Positions 55,754 through 64,000 are shown, counted from the stretch's first letter. The stretch: 64,000 nt of DNA from Paenibacillus camelliae (GCF_023715345.1 NZ_JAMBNY010000005.1:62001-126000), one strand, 5' to 3'. Notes: generated from the letters alone by a model not told the origin. Program-made: numbers and translations.

Positions 55754-56728
55754 ATGCTTAATCGTACCGCTGAAGCTTTATTTTGGATTGGGAGATATAT
55801 GGAGCGTGCAGAAAACCATGCCCGATTGATTGATGTCTACTACCATATACAGCAGGATGAATTCATTAATCATTATGATTATGAAGAGAATCAGCAGGAT
55901 GATAAGTGGAAACGTATTGTAGAAGCAATAGGAAGCAGAGCAGCCTTCGAGCAAAGGTATACAAATTATACTGAGCAAACGGTACTGCGTTATATTACGC
56001 TTGACCAGGATAATACAAACTCACTTGTGTCCTGTGTTAGCCATGCGCGCAATAATTTGCGTATGCTGCGTGATCAAGCACCAGCCGAGCTGTGGGAGGT
56101 ACTAAACAGCTTCTATCTTTGGTTAATGGAGCAAAGCGAAGAAGGTTTTTATAAGGAAACACCGCATCAATTTTTATCTCAAATTAAGCAATGGTGTCAT
56201 ATGTTTTACGGATGCGCTACTTCAGTGATGACTAGACAGAATGAGTGGTATTTTATGGAGTGCGGCAGATATTTGGAGCGTGCAGAGAACACGCTGCGCA
56301 TTCTTCGTACGGTACAGCCGATGAAAGCAGCAAGCTCAAGTCAATCCTATCCCTATCTGCAAGGTATTCTTCAGTCGATGAGTGGACATCAGGTTTACAG
56401 GCGTATTTATGCTGATCGAGTGTCCGCTGAACCGATATGGGAATTTGTTATATTTAATCCGATTTTTCCGCGATCTGTACACTATGCCTTTCGTCAGCTT
56501 ATTCAGCAAATTCGAAGTCTAGAATTGACGGATCAGCCGTTAAAGCTCGCTCATGATCGAATTGTAAAGCAGATTAGCAAGCTAATTGCTGAGCTTGATT
56601 GTATTGAGAGCTCCGAGCTTGATCATGAGAGTAAGGATGAATTAACGTTGCGACTACTTAATTCGTGCTCATGGATTGGTGGCGAGATCGGAAAAAGCTT
56701 TTTTCTTGCCGGAGTGGTTAGCGTATGA
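55754..56728 (+). CDS. Alpha-E domain protein (DUF403)
   Basis: 324 aa from the ATG at 55754, preceded by GGGGGA; ATGs at 55736 and 55748 are less well spaced. All-helical protein with the two repeated WIGRYMERAENHARL and ECGRYLERAENTLRIL motifs that define the alpha-E domain. Family members accompany ATP-grasp and transglutaminase-like proteins in many bacteria; the function is unknown, with proteolysis or peptide-modification roles proposed. It overlaps the next gene by four bases. Confidence 0.88.
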   Translation: MLNRTAEALFWIGRYMERAENHARLIDVYYHIQQDEFINHYDYEENQQDDKWKRIVEAIGSRAAFEQRYTNYTEQTVLRYITLDQDNTNSLVSCVSHARNNLRMLRDQAPAELWEVLNSFYLWLMEQSEEGFYKETPHQFLSQIKQWCHMFYGCATSVMTRQNEWYFMECGRYLERAENTLRILRTVQPMKAASSSQSYPYLQGILQSMSGHQVYRRIYADRVSAEPIWEFVIFNPIFPRSVHYAFRQLIQQIRSLELTDQPLKLAHDRIVKQISKLIAELDCIESSELDHESKDELTLRLLNSCSWIGGEIGKSFFLAGVVSV

Positions 56729-57645
56729 AGCTAAAGATCAGCCACAGCACTACCTATCACTACGCGCAGGAAGTCATGGACAGTGTCAATGAAATAAGGC
56801 TTACGCCTGTTACGAATGAACGGCAGTCCTGCTATAATCATAGTCTTTCCATCGAGCCCAATGTTCCGATGTTTACCTATGACGATAGCTTCGGCAATCG
56901 TGTTCATGCTTTCTCCATCAATCAACCACATCAAATGCTTACAATCAAATCAACCATGCTTGTCGTGACGACGGAGTCATTCACTATGGACGATAAGAAA
57001 AAGCTCAGTACGCTTAAACCAAGTGTAGCGTGGGAATATCTTGCCTCGGAGGAGCTTATTAATCGCTTTATTGAATTTCTATTGCCAACCGCCTATACGG
57101 AAATTACTGAAGAGATTAAGCAGCTGGTGGATAATATTCCGCAACTAACCTTGTGGGAAGCCAAACAAGGAAGTGTTGGGGTGCCTGCTTCCTCAGTGTA
57201 CGCTTGGCTTGATGCGCTGAGCAGCTATATCCGTACTCACTATATCTATGATCCTGAGGCAACGACCGTAAGAACGAAGGCGTATGAGCTTATCTCGAAG
57301 CAACGCGGAGTATGTCAGGATTTTGCACATTTAATGATTGCTGTTTGCAGAGCGAAGGGGATACCTGCGCGTTATGTAAGTGGTTATCATTTTGTAGGTG
57401 ATCTTCACGGCGGTGCCGCAGATTTTGAGCAGGCTTCTCACGCATGGGTTGAAGCGTATGTGCCAGATCTAGGCTGGTGCTCGTTCGATCCGACGAATGA
57501 GGCAGAGTTCGATGATCGCTACGTAAAGCTAGGGCATGGACGGGATTATCAGGATGTTGTGCCAGTGAAGGGCGTATATCGCGGAACTAGTGAGCAGCAG
57601 CTCATCGTGTCGGTAGATGTGCAAAGGCTGACAGGTGAAGCATGA
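56725..57645 (+). CDS. Transglutaminase-like cysteine protein
   Basis: 306 aa. N-terminal beta-rich transglutaminase N domain (about 1-90, HSTTYHYAQEV, NEIRLTP, DSFGNRVHAF), then the papain-like core with catalytic Cys in RGVCQDFAHL, His in ASHAWVEAYVP and Asp in FDPTN. Probably a peptidase or transamidase working with the ATP-grasp and alpha-E partners. Start overlaps the previous stop (ATGA). Confidence 0.9.
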   Translation: MKLKISHSTTYHYAQEVMDSVNEIRLTPVTNERQSCYNHSLSIEPNVPMFTYDDSFGNRVHAFSINQPHQMLTIKSTMLVVTTESFTMDDKKKLSTLKPSVAWEYLASEELINRFIEFLLPTAYTEITEEIKQLVDNIPQLTLWEAKQGSVGVPASSVYAWLDALSSYIRTHYIYDPEATTVRTKAYELISKQRGVCQDFAHLMIAVCRAKGIPARYVSGYHFVGDLHGGAADFEQASHAWVEAYVPDLGWCSFDPTNEAEFDDRYVKLGHGRDYQDVVPVKGVYRGTSEQQLIVSVDVQRLTGEA

Positions 57646-57710
57646 GCATGAACCAAGCTGATCATGAGCCGAGATGAGCTTTGAGTAGAGGTTGAGGCAA
57701 GGTACAAATT

Positions 57711-57748
57711 GAGCTTAGAGGCTTCGTGCTTCTAAGCTCTTAATTTTT
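57711..57748 (+). terminator. Terminator after the transglutaminase gene
   Basis: GAGCTTAGA (57711-57719) pairs with TCTAAGCTC (57731-57739), followed by TTAATTTTTC. Confidence 0.8.
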
Positions 57749-57830
57749 CAGATCAGGTGAAAACATGTATAGAAAAAAAGTGGACACGTAGTATAGTAGT
57801 AGTAGAGAAATGGGTTAAGGAGGAAGAAGG

Positions 57831-59255
57831 TTGAAGCAAATATTAGATATGGATGCAACGGAGCTTTCTACTCGAATTAAAAATGGGGAAATTACATCAC
57901 TTCAAGCAACACTTACATACATAGAGCATTTGAAGGCTGCGAATGAACGGATTAATTGCGTCACCGTTGATCGATATGAGGCTGCAAGGCAGGAGGCGAT
58001 ACGTGCAGATCTTCAGCTGCAAAACGGTGAACCAACAGGGAGGCTTCATGGTGTCCCCATTAGTATGAAGGATTGCTTCAATGTCGCGGGAATGGCTACG
58101 ACCTCAGGCTTAATTCATCGTGCACAAATGATTGAGACAGAGGATGCTGCAGTCGTTAAGCGTTTGAAGCAGGAAGGGGCAATCATTGTAGCTAAAACGA
58201 ATACCCCAGCGCTTTGCTTCTGTGAGGAAACGGACAATAAGCTGCATGGACGCACGAATAATCCATGGGATCTGAATCGTTCCGCAGGCGGCTCTAGCGG
58301 TGGAGAAGGAGCGTTGATGGCAGTGGGCGGCGCTGCTGTTGGTCTTGGCGCGGATATCGGAGGCTCGATCCGTTTTCCAAGCCATTACAATGGCATCGTA
58401 GGCTTTAAGTCAGCGAATAGTCAGGTTGATGATACAGGAAACTTTCCACCGGTCACCATTCCTGAACAGCGGAGAATGCTTGGGATCGGTGCAATGGGCA
58501 AATCCGTAAGAGATGCTCAGTTCATCCATGAAATCTTAACTGATGGTAAGCGTAAATTTGTTGATTTGGATCGTTACGAGATCGTCATACCAGGCAAGCA
58601 GCCTGATATTCCACTTGGTCCTGATACAGAAGAGCTGCTCGAGCAAATACGCGGCAAAATTGGGGAAGACTATCGTGTAGTAGATGAGCTCCCACCGCAT
58701 TTTCATGAATCCGCGTTGTATTGGCAGGAGCTAATGAGTATTAATGGAGCCAAGCATGTTCAGCAGCTTATGAGCGAAGGCGGTACAAAAAGTCCGCTTA
58801 CTGAGTATGTGAAGGAGAAGTTAACTGGCCGCTCTGACTTTCATTCCTACCTGTCCTGGGCTTTACTTGGCGCAGGCTTATTCAAGCCCTCTGAGGAACG
58901 ACTACAGCAAATTCGTGTCGCACTACAGCAAGGTGATCAGGAGCTTGAACAATATTTTGAGGGTAAAATACTGATTTTGCCTATCTATCATGAAGCGGCA
59001 CAGAAGCATGGGAAGCAATACAGCGAGATTTTCTCTATCCGTAAAACCTTCAAAAAGTACATGCCCTACATTGCCTATGCCAATGTTTGGGGATTACCTG
59101 CATTAACACTTCCGATCGGGACGGATAAACAGGGAATGCCGATTGGTGTTCAGCTTATATCCGCAGCAGGCCACGAGGACGCACTGTTTCAATTCGGTGA
59201 GTGGGTGGAGGATGTGATATACAGCTACAAGCGTTGCAAAACCTACGACATTTAG
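57831..59255 (+). CDS. Amidase signature family hydrolase
   Basis: 474 aa, TTG start after AAGGAGGAAGAAGG. The Ser-cisSer-Lys triad is visible: Lys in VPISMKDCFN, Ser in AGGSSGGEGAL, and cisSer in GADIGGSIRFPS. These enzymes hydrolyse amide bonds; family members range from GatA to fatty-acid amide hydrolases. There is no gatC or gatB beside it, so a stand-alone amidase is more likely. The TAG stop (59253-59255) is again part of the repeat edge TTAGAGGTA. Confidence 0.9.
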   Translation: MKQILDMDATELSTRIKNGEITSLQATLTYIEHLKAANERINCVTVDRYEAARQEAIRADLQLQNGEPTGRLHGVPISMKDCFNVAGMATTSGLIHRAQMIETEDAAVVKRLKQEGAIIVAKTNTPALCFCEETDNKLHGRTNNPWDLNRSAGGSSGGEGALMAVGGAAVGLGADIGGSIRFPSHYNGIVGFKSANSQVDDTGNFPPVTIPEQRRMLGIGAMGKSVRDAQFIHEILTDGKRKFVDLDRYEIVIPGKQPDIPLGPDTEELLEQIRGKIGEDYRVVDELPPHFHESALYWQELMSINGAKHVQQLMSEGGTKSPLTEYVKEKLTGRSDFHSYLSWALLGAGLFKPSEERLQQIRVALQQGDQELEQYFEGKILILPIYHEAAQKHGKQYSEIFSIRKTFKKYMPYIAYANVWGLPALTLPIGTDKQGMPIGVQLISAAGHEDALFQFGEWVEDVIYSYKRCKTYDI

Positions 59256-59260
59256 AGGTA

Positions 59261-59429
59261 GCTCAAAAGTCCAGCTTTGATGACGATGTATCGCGCTGTA
59301 GCTTATTCGACGTCGAATATGGGATCGCTAGCGAAAACTGTGGTGCTCGCGTACCAACTAACGTACGCTGCGCTCCTCGTTTTCTACTATCGTCCCATCT
59401 TCTTGGTCCTGAAAGCCGAACTTTTGAGC
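59261..59429 (+). repeat. Terminal-inverted-repeat element, copy 7
   Basis: 169 bp. Ends GCTCAAAAGTCCAGCTTT and AAAGCCGAACTTTTGAGC; the GCTC variant is matched by GAGC at the far end. Contains ATTCGACGTCGAAT and GTACCAACTAACGTACG. Confidence 0.88.
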
Positions 59430-59445
59430 TTTCATTGGAAGGGTT

Positions 59446-59615
59446 ATTTAAAATATTCGACTTTGATGACGATGTAGCTTCATGGAAGTTGATTCGACGT
59501 CGAATCTGGGGTTCAACCGAAAACTGCGGTGCTCACGTACCAATACCGTACGCTGTGCTCCTTATTTTCTAGTTTCTCCCCATCTTCTTGGTCCTGAAAG
59601 CCGAGCATTTTAAAT
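59446..59615 (+). repeat. Terminal-inverted-repeat element, copy 8
   Basis: 170 bp. Ends ATTTAAAATATTCGACTTT and AAAGCCGAGCATTTTAAAT; both ends changed together to ATTTAAAAT. Contains ATTCGACGTCGAAT and GTACCAATACCGTACG. Confidence 0.88.
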
Positions 59616-59634
59616 TTCAAATTGAAGAGAGGTA

Positions 59635-59803
59635 GCTCAAAAGTACGACTTTGATTACGAAGTAACGCGCTGTAGCTTATTCGGCTTCGAATATGGGATC
59701 GCTAGCGAAAACTGTGGTGCTCGCGTACCAACTAACGTACGCTGCGCTCCTCGTTTTCTACTATCGTCCCATCTTCTTGGTCCTGAAAGCCGAACTTTTA
59801 AGC
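59635..59803 (+). repeat. Terminal-inverted-repeat element, copy 9
   Basis: 169 bp. Ends GCTCAAAAGTACGACTTT and AAAGCCGAACTTTTAAGC. Contains ATTCGGCTTCGAAT. Preceded by AGAGGTA, the same edge seen after three stop codons. Confidence 0.88.
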
Positions 59804-59822
59804 TCTCATTGAAAAAGGGGAT

Positions 59823-59990
59823 GCTCAAAAGTCCAGCTTTGATGACGATGCATCGCGCTGTAGTTGATTCGACGTCGAATATGAGGTTCAACCGAAAGGC
59901 TTTGCTTTCGAAGCGTGTTTTCTATGAAAACACTGTAGGTGCTCACGTACCAACTAACGTTCAATCCCCTTGGTACACTAACAACAACTG
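59823..59990 (+). repeat. Terminal-inverted-repeat element, left part, copy 10
   Basis: Begins GCTCAAAAGTCCAGCTTT and contains ATTCGACGTCGAAT, but its right end is missing; the sequence runs straight into the tandem array at 59991. Confidence 0.75.
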
Positions 59991-60885
59991 CAGCGAAGCT
60001 TACCATCTCTAAAGCGACCTCCTGACGAAGGAAGGTCCGAGCGTAGAGAAGGTTAAGCGTAGCGCTGAGAAGGTAAGCTGAGCGCTGAGGTTCGATAACT
60101 ATCGAAGAAACGCCCCAAAGGTTTGATCAAGTAAAAGGCTACAGCGAAGCTTACCATCTCTAAAGCGACCTCCTGACGAAGGAAGGTTCGAGCGTAGAGA
60201 TGGTTAAGCGTAGCGCTGAGCGTGGATAACAATCGAAGGAACGCCCCAAAGGTTTGATCTAGTAAAAGAGCTACAGCGAAGCTAACCATCTCTAAAGCGA
60301 CCTCCTGACGAAGGAAGGTTCGAGCGTAGAGAAGGTAAGCGTAGCGCTGAGGTTAGATAACTATTGATGAAACGCCCCAAAGGTTTGATCTAATAAAAGA
60401 CTACAGCGAAGCTAACCATCTCTAAAGCGACCTCCTGACGAAGGAAGGTTCGAGCGTATAGAAGGTTAAGCGTAGCGCTGAGGTTAGATAACTATCGAAG
60501 GAACGCCCCAAAGGTTTGATCTAATAAAAGGCTACAGCGAAGCTAACCATCTCTAAAGCGACCTCCTGACGAAGGAAGGTCCGAGCGTAGAGAAGGTTAA
60601 GCGGAGCGATGAGCGTGGATAACACTCGAAGGAACGCCCCAAAGGCTTGATCAAGTAAAAGGCTACAGCGAAGCTTACCATCTCTAAAGCGACCTCCTGA
60701 CGAAGGAAGGTTCGAGCGTAGAGATGGTTAAGCGTAGCGCTGAATATGGAGAATTATCGAAGAAACGCCCCAAAGGTTTGATCAAGTAAAAGAGCTACAG
60801 CGAAGCTAACCATCTCTAAAGCGATCTCCTGACGAAGGAAGGTTCGAGCGTAGAGATGGTTAAGCTGAGCGCTGAAAAATGTGTA
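59991..60885 (+). repeat. Tandem array, seven copies of a ~131-bp unit
   Basis: Units begin with CAGCGAAGCT at 59991, 60142, 60274, 60404, 60535, 60666 and 60798. Each holds the hairpin ACCATCTCTAAAGCGACCTC...GGTTCGAGCGTAGAGA, then AGCGCTGAG and ACGCCCCAAAGGTTTGAT. The hairpin is the same one inserted in the long elements at 44837-45584, so this array is an amplified internal part of that family. Frames across it are repeat shadows, not genes. Confidence 0.9.
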
Positions 60886-60903
60886 AAGGATAAGGTATAG
60901 TCG

Positions 60904-61818
60904 ATGGATGTCTTTTTGGAGAGTGGATACCGAGAGCAATATAACATGCATTATGACGAGAGCTTAGCTTTGTTTCAATGTCCTTATATCGATCAGTACC
61001 TGCATACTTCCTTTGGCAAAACCTATGTGCTGCAATTTGGCAATAGCAATAACCCTCCACTAGTGCTGCTGCACGGCATGACGATGAGCTCCGTTATGTG
61101 GTATCCAAACGTTAAAGCATGGAGTGAGCATTACTGCGTCTATGCTATCGATATTATCGGCGATATTGGAAAAAGCGAAGCCAACGAGATCATTATGCAA
61201 AAGGAAGAAGCTGTAGCATGGCTGAAGGAAACGGTTGATGCACTTGGTTTGGATCAATTTTACCTAGCAGGACATTCCATCGGAGGCTACATCGCACTGC
61301 GATTCACGATGGCTTACGAGGAACGTGTCAAAAAGCTTGCATTATTTGCGCCTGCTGCTGCCTTTCACCGCTTGCATTGGAGGTTTTTCTATTATTCCTT
61401 TCCGGGCTTGCTCTTTCAAACGGAGAAGTGGGTGGATCGAGCATTTCGCGGATTGTCAGCAGAAGGTCTGCCTTTTGCACCGGGCTATAGAGAGTTTATG
61501 CTAGCAGGCTATCATCATGCGCTCCCCCGATTAAGATTGTATCCGCTGAAAATCGAGCCAGAGGAGCTAGCCACGCTCAAGCTGCCCATCCTACTTATGA
61601 TCGGTGAACACGAGGTGCTTTATCCCGCTCATAAAGCAATGGAGTATGCTCAGACCAATGTTCCGAATATCACCTGCATCCTTGTACACGATGCCAATCA
61701 TACACTAACGATTGAGCAGCCACAGATCATTAATGAGCAAGTATTAAGCTTCTTACATTCGGAAATAAGCAGGAATTCGGAAAGAAGCGGAGCTGAGGAT
61801 GAATCCTCCGATAAATAA
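60904..61818 (+). CDS. Alpha/beta hydrolase
   Basis: 304 aa. Oxyanion segment VLLHGMTMSS, nucleophile elbow AGHSIGGYIAL (Ser), acid in MIGEHEVLYP and His in DANHTLTIEQP. Probably a cytoplasmic esterase or related hydrolase of the MhpC-like group; the substrate is unknown. AAGGATAAGG precedes the ATG at 60904 by about nine bases. Its start is only 18 bases from the end of the tandem array, so its promoter must lie in or before the repeats. Confidence 0.88.
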   Translation: MDVFLESGYREQYNMHYDESLALFQCPYIDQYLHTSFGKTYVLQFGNSNNPPLVLLHGMTMSSVMWYPNVKAWSEHYCVYAIDIIGDIGKSEANEIIMQKEEAVAWLKETVDALGLDQFYLAGHSIGGYIALRFTMAYEERVKKLALFAPAAAFHRLHWRFFYYSFPGLLFQTEKWVDRAFRGLSAEGLPFAPGYREFMLAGYHHALPRLRLYPLKIEPEELATLKLPILLMIGEHEVLYPAHKAMEYAQTNVPNITCILVHDANHTLTIEQPQIINEQVLSFLHSEISRNSERSGAEDESSDK

Positions 61819-61884
61819 GATTGAGTTGATATAGCAAGTGACAGATAAGTACGTACGAAAAGGTTATTAATATTACCGTAAAAT

Positions 61885-61935
61885 AAGGGAGAATCTCTAG
61901 GCAAGACATCCATCGCGAGATCATCTCCCTTTTTA
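61885..61935 (+). terminator. Terminator after the hydrolase gene
   Basis: AAGGGAGAATCTC pairs with GAGATCATCTCCCTT (bulge of two), followed by TTTAATTT. Confidence 0.8.
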
Positions 61936-61952
61936 ATTTATTCAAATTGCGA

Positions 61953-61981
61953 TTGACAATAAATGTACGGTCTACTATTAT
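61953..61981 (+). promoter_or_regulatory. Pullulanase gene promoter
   Basis: TTGACA (61953-61958), 17 bases, TATTAT (61976-61981). The expected start point is near 61988, leaving a leader of about 158 bases before the ATG at 62146. Confidence 0.7.
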
Positions 61982-61990
61982 ATTTTATGA

Positions 61991-62106
61991 AAACGATTGC
62001 ACAAACTTCCGTGTGATACATATGAAACTCCTTAGAACATGCCGCTAAACGCCATAGTTTCCGGCGAATATTAAGCGGCACTCGTCATCAATTAATGCAA
62101 TCGTTT
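61991..62106. promoter_or_regulatory. Two inverted operator candidates and leader hairpin
   Basis: AAACGATTGCA (61991-62001) and its exact reverse complement TGCAATCGTTT (62096-62106) flank the leader; the first overlaps the expected start point. Both continue into LacI-type sequence (GTTTGCGCAAA at the second). Between them TGCCGCT (62040-62046) pairs with AGCGGCA (62074-62080), with an inner CGCC/GGCG stem. The gap 61819-62145 has no gene. Confidence 0.55.
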
Positions 62107-62145
62107 GCGCAAATTATCGAAAAATGAAGAACGGAGGAGTGCTAT

Positions 62146-64000
62146 ATGTTTAACGTACAGAAGAAATGGGTGGCTGTGCTTTCGATTGTTGCATTATTAT
62201 TATCATTGTTTCCAACATCAGCTGCCTACGCCGAAGCTGAAGTGGCTGCAGAAGATGAAACGTGCGGCTACATTACAGTGGATGGCTTAAAGGACGATCT
62301 GTGGAATAGTGTGCCGACCCTAGGCACGTCAGCATCAAAGGGCTGGAATGATTTCCACATCGATAACCTGAAGCTGACGAATGATTGCACCTATTTATAT
62401 TATTGGATCGACGGTGTGAAGCTGGATAATTGGGGAGAAAACGGACTCTATCTTAATCTGGCAATATCAATCAATGGTGGACCTGCAGCTGATGTTGATG
62501 TGAATGCTCCATGGGGCACAGGCTTTAACTTTAGCGCTGCAGAGGAACTGCCAAGCTATCAGGTCGTGAGCCGCATTAAGAACAATAATGAGCTTAACGG
62601 CGCAGCGATATACAAGACAGACAATTTAAATGAACCGATTGCTTCAAGCTGGGGAGAAAGTAAAGGTACCCAGTTCGCCAACGCCATTGATACGGGCTTC
62701 GAGGGTCGTATTCCTTTGTCACTGCTAGGTCTAGCAGAAGGGGACTCGATTAAAGCGATCGCTGTGCTAAGCGGAAATAACGACATCGAGCATGGCGCAT
62801 TCGATGTCATTCCTGAAAGCGCAAACAATAATATTGCGCAATCCTGGAACGTATCAGCAGAACCAAACACACAAGCTGAATATACTACATCATACAGCAT
62901 TAGCTTTCAAGCACCGGAGCTTGTACTGGCAAGCTCTGTACCAGCAGCAGGTGAACACAATGTAAGCACTGAGCTATCAGAAATACGATTGAATTTCATA
63001 GGAGAGCTAATCTGGGATGATGCAAGCCAGCTGCCAGTATTGCAGTCTGCCGACACAAGCGTTGCTGTTGAAGCGGGCATAGATGAAGGAGCTGTCATCG
63101 TCAAGCTTCTTGAAAAGCTTAGCTATCATACAACGTATATGATGACATTGCCTGCTGGATCGATAAAAAATCTAGCGGAGGATAAGACCATTACATTTAC
63201 AACAGAGAAGGACCCGAGCACAATGAACACTTACAATATTCACTATTACAGGTTGGATGGACAACAAAGTCAGTGGGATATTTGGACGTGGGATGATGTT
63301 AATGATGGTAGAGAGATAGATTTTACGGGTACGGACGAATCGGGATTTGCAACAGTAAGCATTACAAGTGATGCTCGTATAATTAATGTGATTACACGTC
63401 CTGGTGATTGGAGTACACAGGAGGAAACACGCATCATTACCATGCCGCAGGGGCAGCAGAGTGTTGATGTCTGGCTTATTCAAGGGGATGAAACAGTTTA
63501 TTACAATGCAGAGGACGTAGATCTATCTGCAAAGGTTCAAGCGGCATTTATGGATTCACTAACGTCGATTAATGTTACGACAACTGAAGAGCTGCAGCCT
63601 GAACAACTGAATGGATTTTATGTCATGGAGCAGGCAGAGCAGGTGAGCGTTGCGGTGAAGCCTGAGAAGCTTGGCAAGCTTCTCTATCGTCTAACGGTTG
63701 ACGAGGATGCGATTGACGTTACGAAGTTATACCGAGTGGGACACTCCTCACTCAATAGCACAGAGCTAGTGTTTCGTAACGTGCTGAACGACCAGAAATT
63801 TTATTACGGCGGTTCAGACCTCGGGCTTACCTACCATACGACTGGCAGCACATTTAAGCTATGGGCACCAACTGCTTCTGCAGTATCCGTTGCCATCTAC
63901 GACGAAGCAGGTCAGTATAATGCGGCTGGCAAAGTAGAGGATCATACAGGTGGCACCGAGACGATGCTTTCTCGAAGCGAACAAGGCGTATGGTCAGGCA
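62146..64000 (+). CDS. Secreted type I pullulanase (3' partial)
   Basis: At least 618 codons are open to the window edge. ATG at 62146 follows CGGAGGAG. Signal peptide about 1-28 (ending AYA). Residues about 35-250 form an N-terminal domain that resembles a DOMON/CBM9-like carbohydrate-binding fold (CGYITVDGLKDDLWNSV); an Ig-like domain follows (about 260-350), then a PUD/CBM41 starch-binding domain (IHYYRLDGQQSQWDIWTWDD...GDWSTQE...VWLIQGD), and the pullulanase N2/CBM48 start (FKLWAPTASAVSVAIYD) near residue 575. The GH13 catalytic domain lies beyond the window. It would cleave alpha-1,6 links in pullulan and starch. Confidence 0.88.
   Translation, partial: MFNVQKKWVAVLSIVALLLSLFPTSAAYAEAEVAAEDETCGYITVDGLKDDLWNSVPTLGTSASKGWNDFHIDNLKLTNDCTYLYYWIDGVKLDNWGENGLYLNLAISINGGPAADVDVNAPWGTGFNFSAAEELPSYQVVSRIKNNNELNGAAIYKTDNLNEPIASSWGESKGTQFANAIDTGFEGRIPLSLLGLAEGDSIKAIAVLSGNNDIEHGAFDVIPESANNNIAQSWNVSAEPNTQAEYTTSYSISFQAPELVLASSVPAAGEHNVSTELSEIRLNFIGELIWDDASQLPVLQSADTSVAVEAGIDEGAVIVKLLEKLSYHTTYMMTLPAGSIKNLAEDKTITFTTEKDPSTMNTYNIHYYRLDGQQSQWDIWTWDDVNDGREIDFTGTDESGFATVSITSDARIINVITRPGDWSTQEETRIITMPQGQQSVDVWLIQGDETVYYNAEDVDLSAKVQAAFMDSLTSINVTTTEELQPEQLNGFYVMEQAEQVSVAVKPEKLGKLLYRLTVDEDAIDVTKLYRVGHSSLNSTELVFRNVLNDQKFYYGGSDLGLTYHTTGSTFKLWAPTASAVSVAIYDEAGQYNAAGKVEDHTGGTETMLSRSEQGVWSG

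Noticed and set aside
60053..60951. Reverse-strand frames with repeated MVSFAVALLLDQTFGAF
   Set aside because: They are translations of the 131-bp tandem DNA repeat; the repeated peptide follows the DNA period and has no RBS.

Overview
This window looks like a chromosomal segment of a Paenibacillus-like, spore-former-class Firmicute. The reasons are the strong AGGAGG-type ribosome binding sites, frequent TTG and GTG starts, two proteins with triple S-layer-homology (SLH) anchors, large secreted glycan hydrolases, a YesM/YesN-type two-component pair next to a sugar ABC transporter, and moderate GC content. The species call is inference; no rRNA or other marker gene is present.

Layout. (1) 1-7001: the 3' part of a huge SLH-anchored GH32 fructan enzyme, convergent with a membrane-anchored glycerophosphodiester phosphodiesterase. 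(2) 7170-11459: nitrite module nirB-nirD plus an FNT nitrite channel, with palindromic redox-type operators upstream. (3) 11648-16169: SLH/YcdB-domain surface protein, CarD-type regulator, HAD phosphatase and MgtC-like membrane protein. (4) 16196-27501: a GH105-type hydrolase divergent from a LacI-family regulator, then the myo-inositol operon iolD-iolE-iolG-iolB-iolC-iolA. Similar CG-centred operators precede the hydrolase and the iol operon. (5) 27757-29755: plsY, two small unknown proteins and an AlkD-like protein. (6) 29916-30742: a 0.8 kb non-coding double array of inverted repeats. (7) 30885-39053: ABC sugar importer, YesM/YesN pair and NagZ-type GH3 hexosaminidase. (8) 39335-44830: a small membrane protein, a MATE exporter, and an amino-sugar operon (ROK kinase, RpiR regulator, nagB, nagA). 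(9) 45969-50812: a lipoprotein, then a compact four-gene cassette of NERD protein, PIN-kinase-zinc-ribbon fusion, vWA protein and PP2C phosphatase. (10) 50916-59255: serine hydrolase, MFS exporter, Cu/Zn SOD, the ATP-grasp/alpha-E/transglutaminase trio and an amidase. (11) 59261-60885: repeats, including a seven-copy tandem array of about 131 bp. (12) 60904-64000: an alpha/beta hydrolase and the 5' part of a secreted pullulanase.

How it works together. Much of the content serves uptake and breakdown of carbohydrates: fructan, pectin-like oligosaccharide, inositol, GlcNAc or muropeptide sugar, and starch or pullulan. Several operons have LacI- or RpiR-type operator candidates close to the promoter. 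The nitrite genes would supply ammonium or act in nitrite detoxification.

Most notable observations. A family of intergenic elements of about 167-258 bp occurs about ten times. The two ends of each copy stay complementary although the end sequence differs between copies, and three copies begin exactly at the TAG stop codon of a gene. A second, unrelated double array at 29916-30742 has a central stem with three compensated base-pair changes. The NERD/PIN-kinase/vWA/PP2C cassette resembles the YegI-YegL-YegK and TerY-P type signalling triads with nuclease-like domains added, and is the best candidate for an undescribed system. Smaller oddities are a likely ATA start codon on the ATP-grasp gene, a Rieske ligand His replaced by Arg in NirD, and a Glu at the nucleophile position of the GH32 enzyme.
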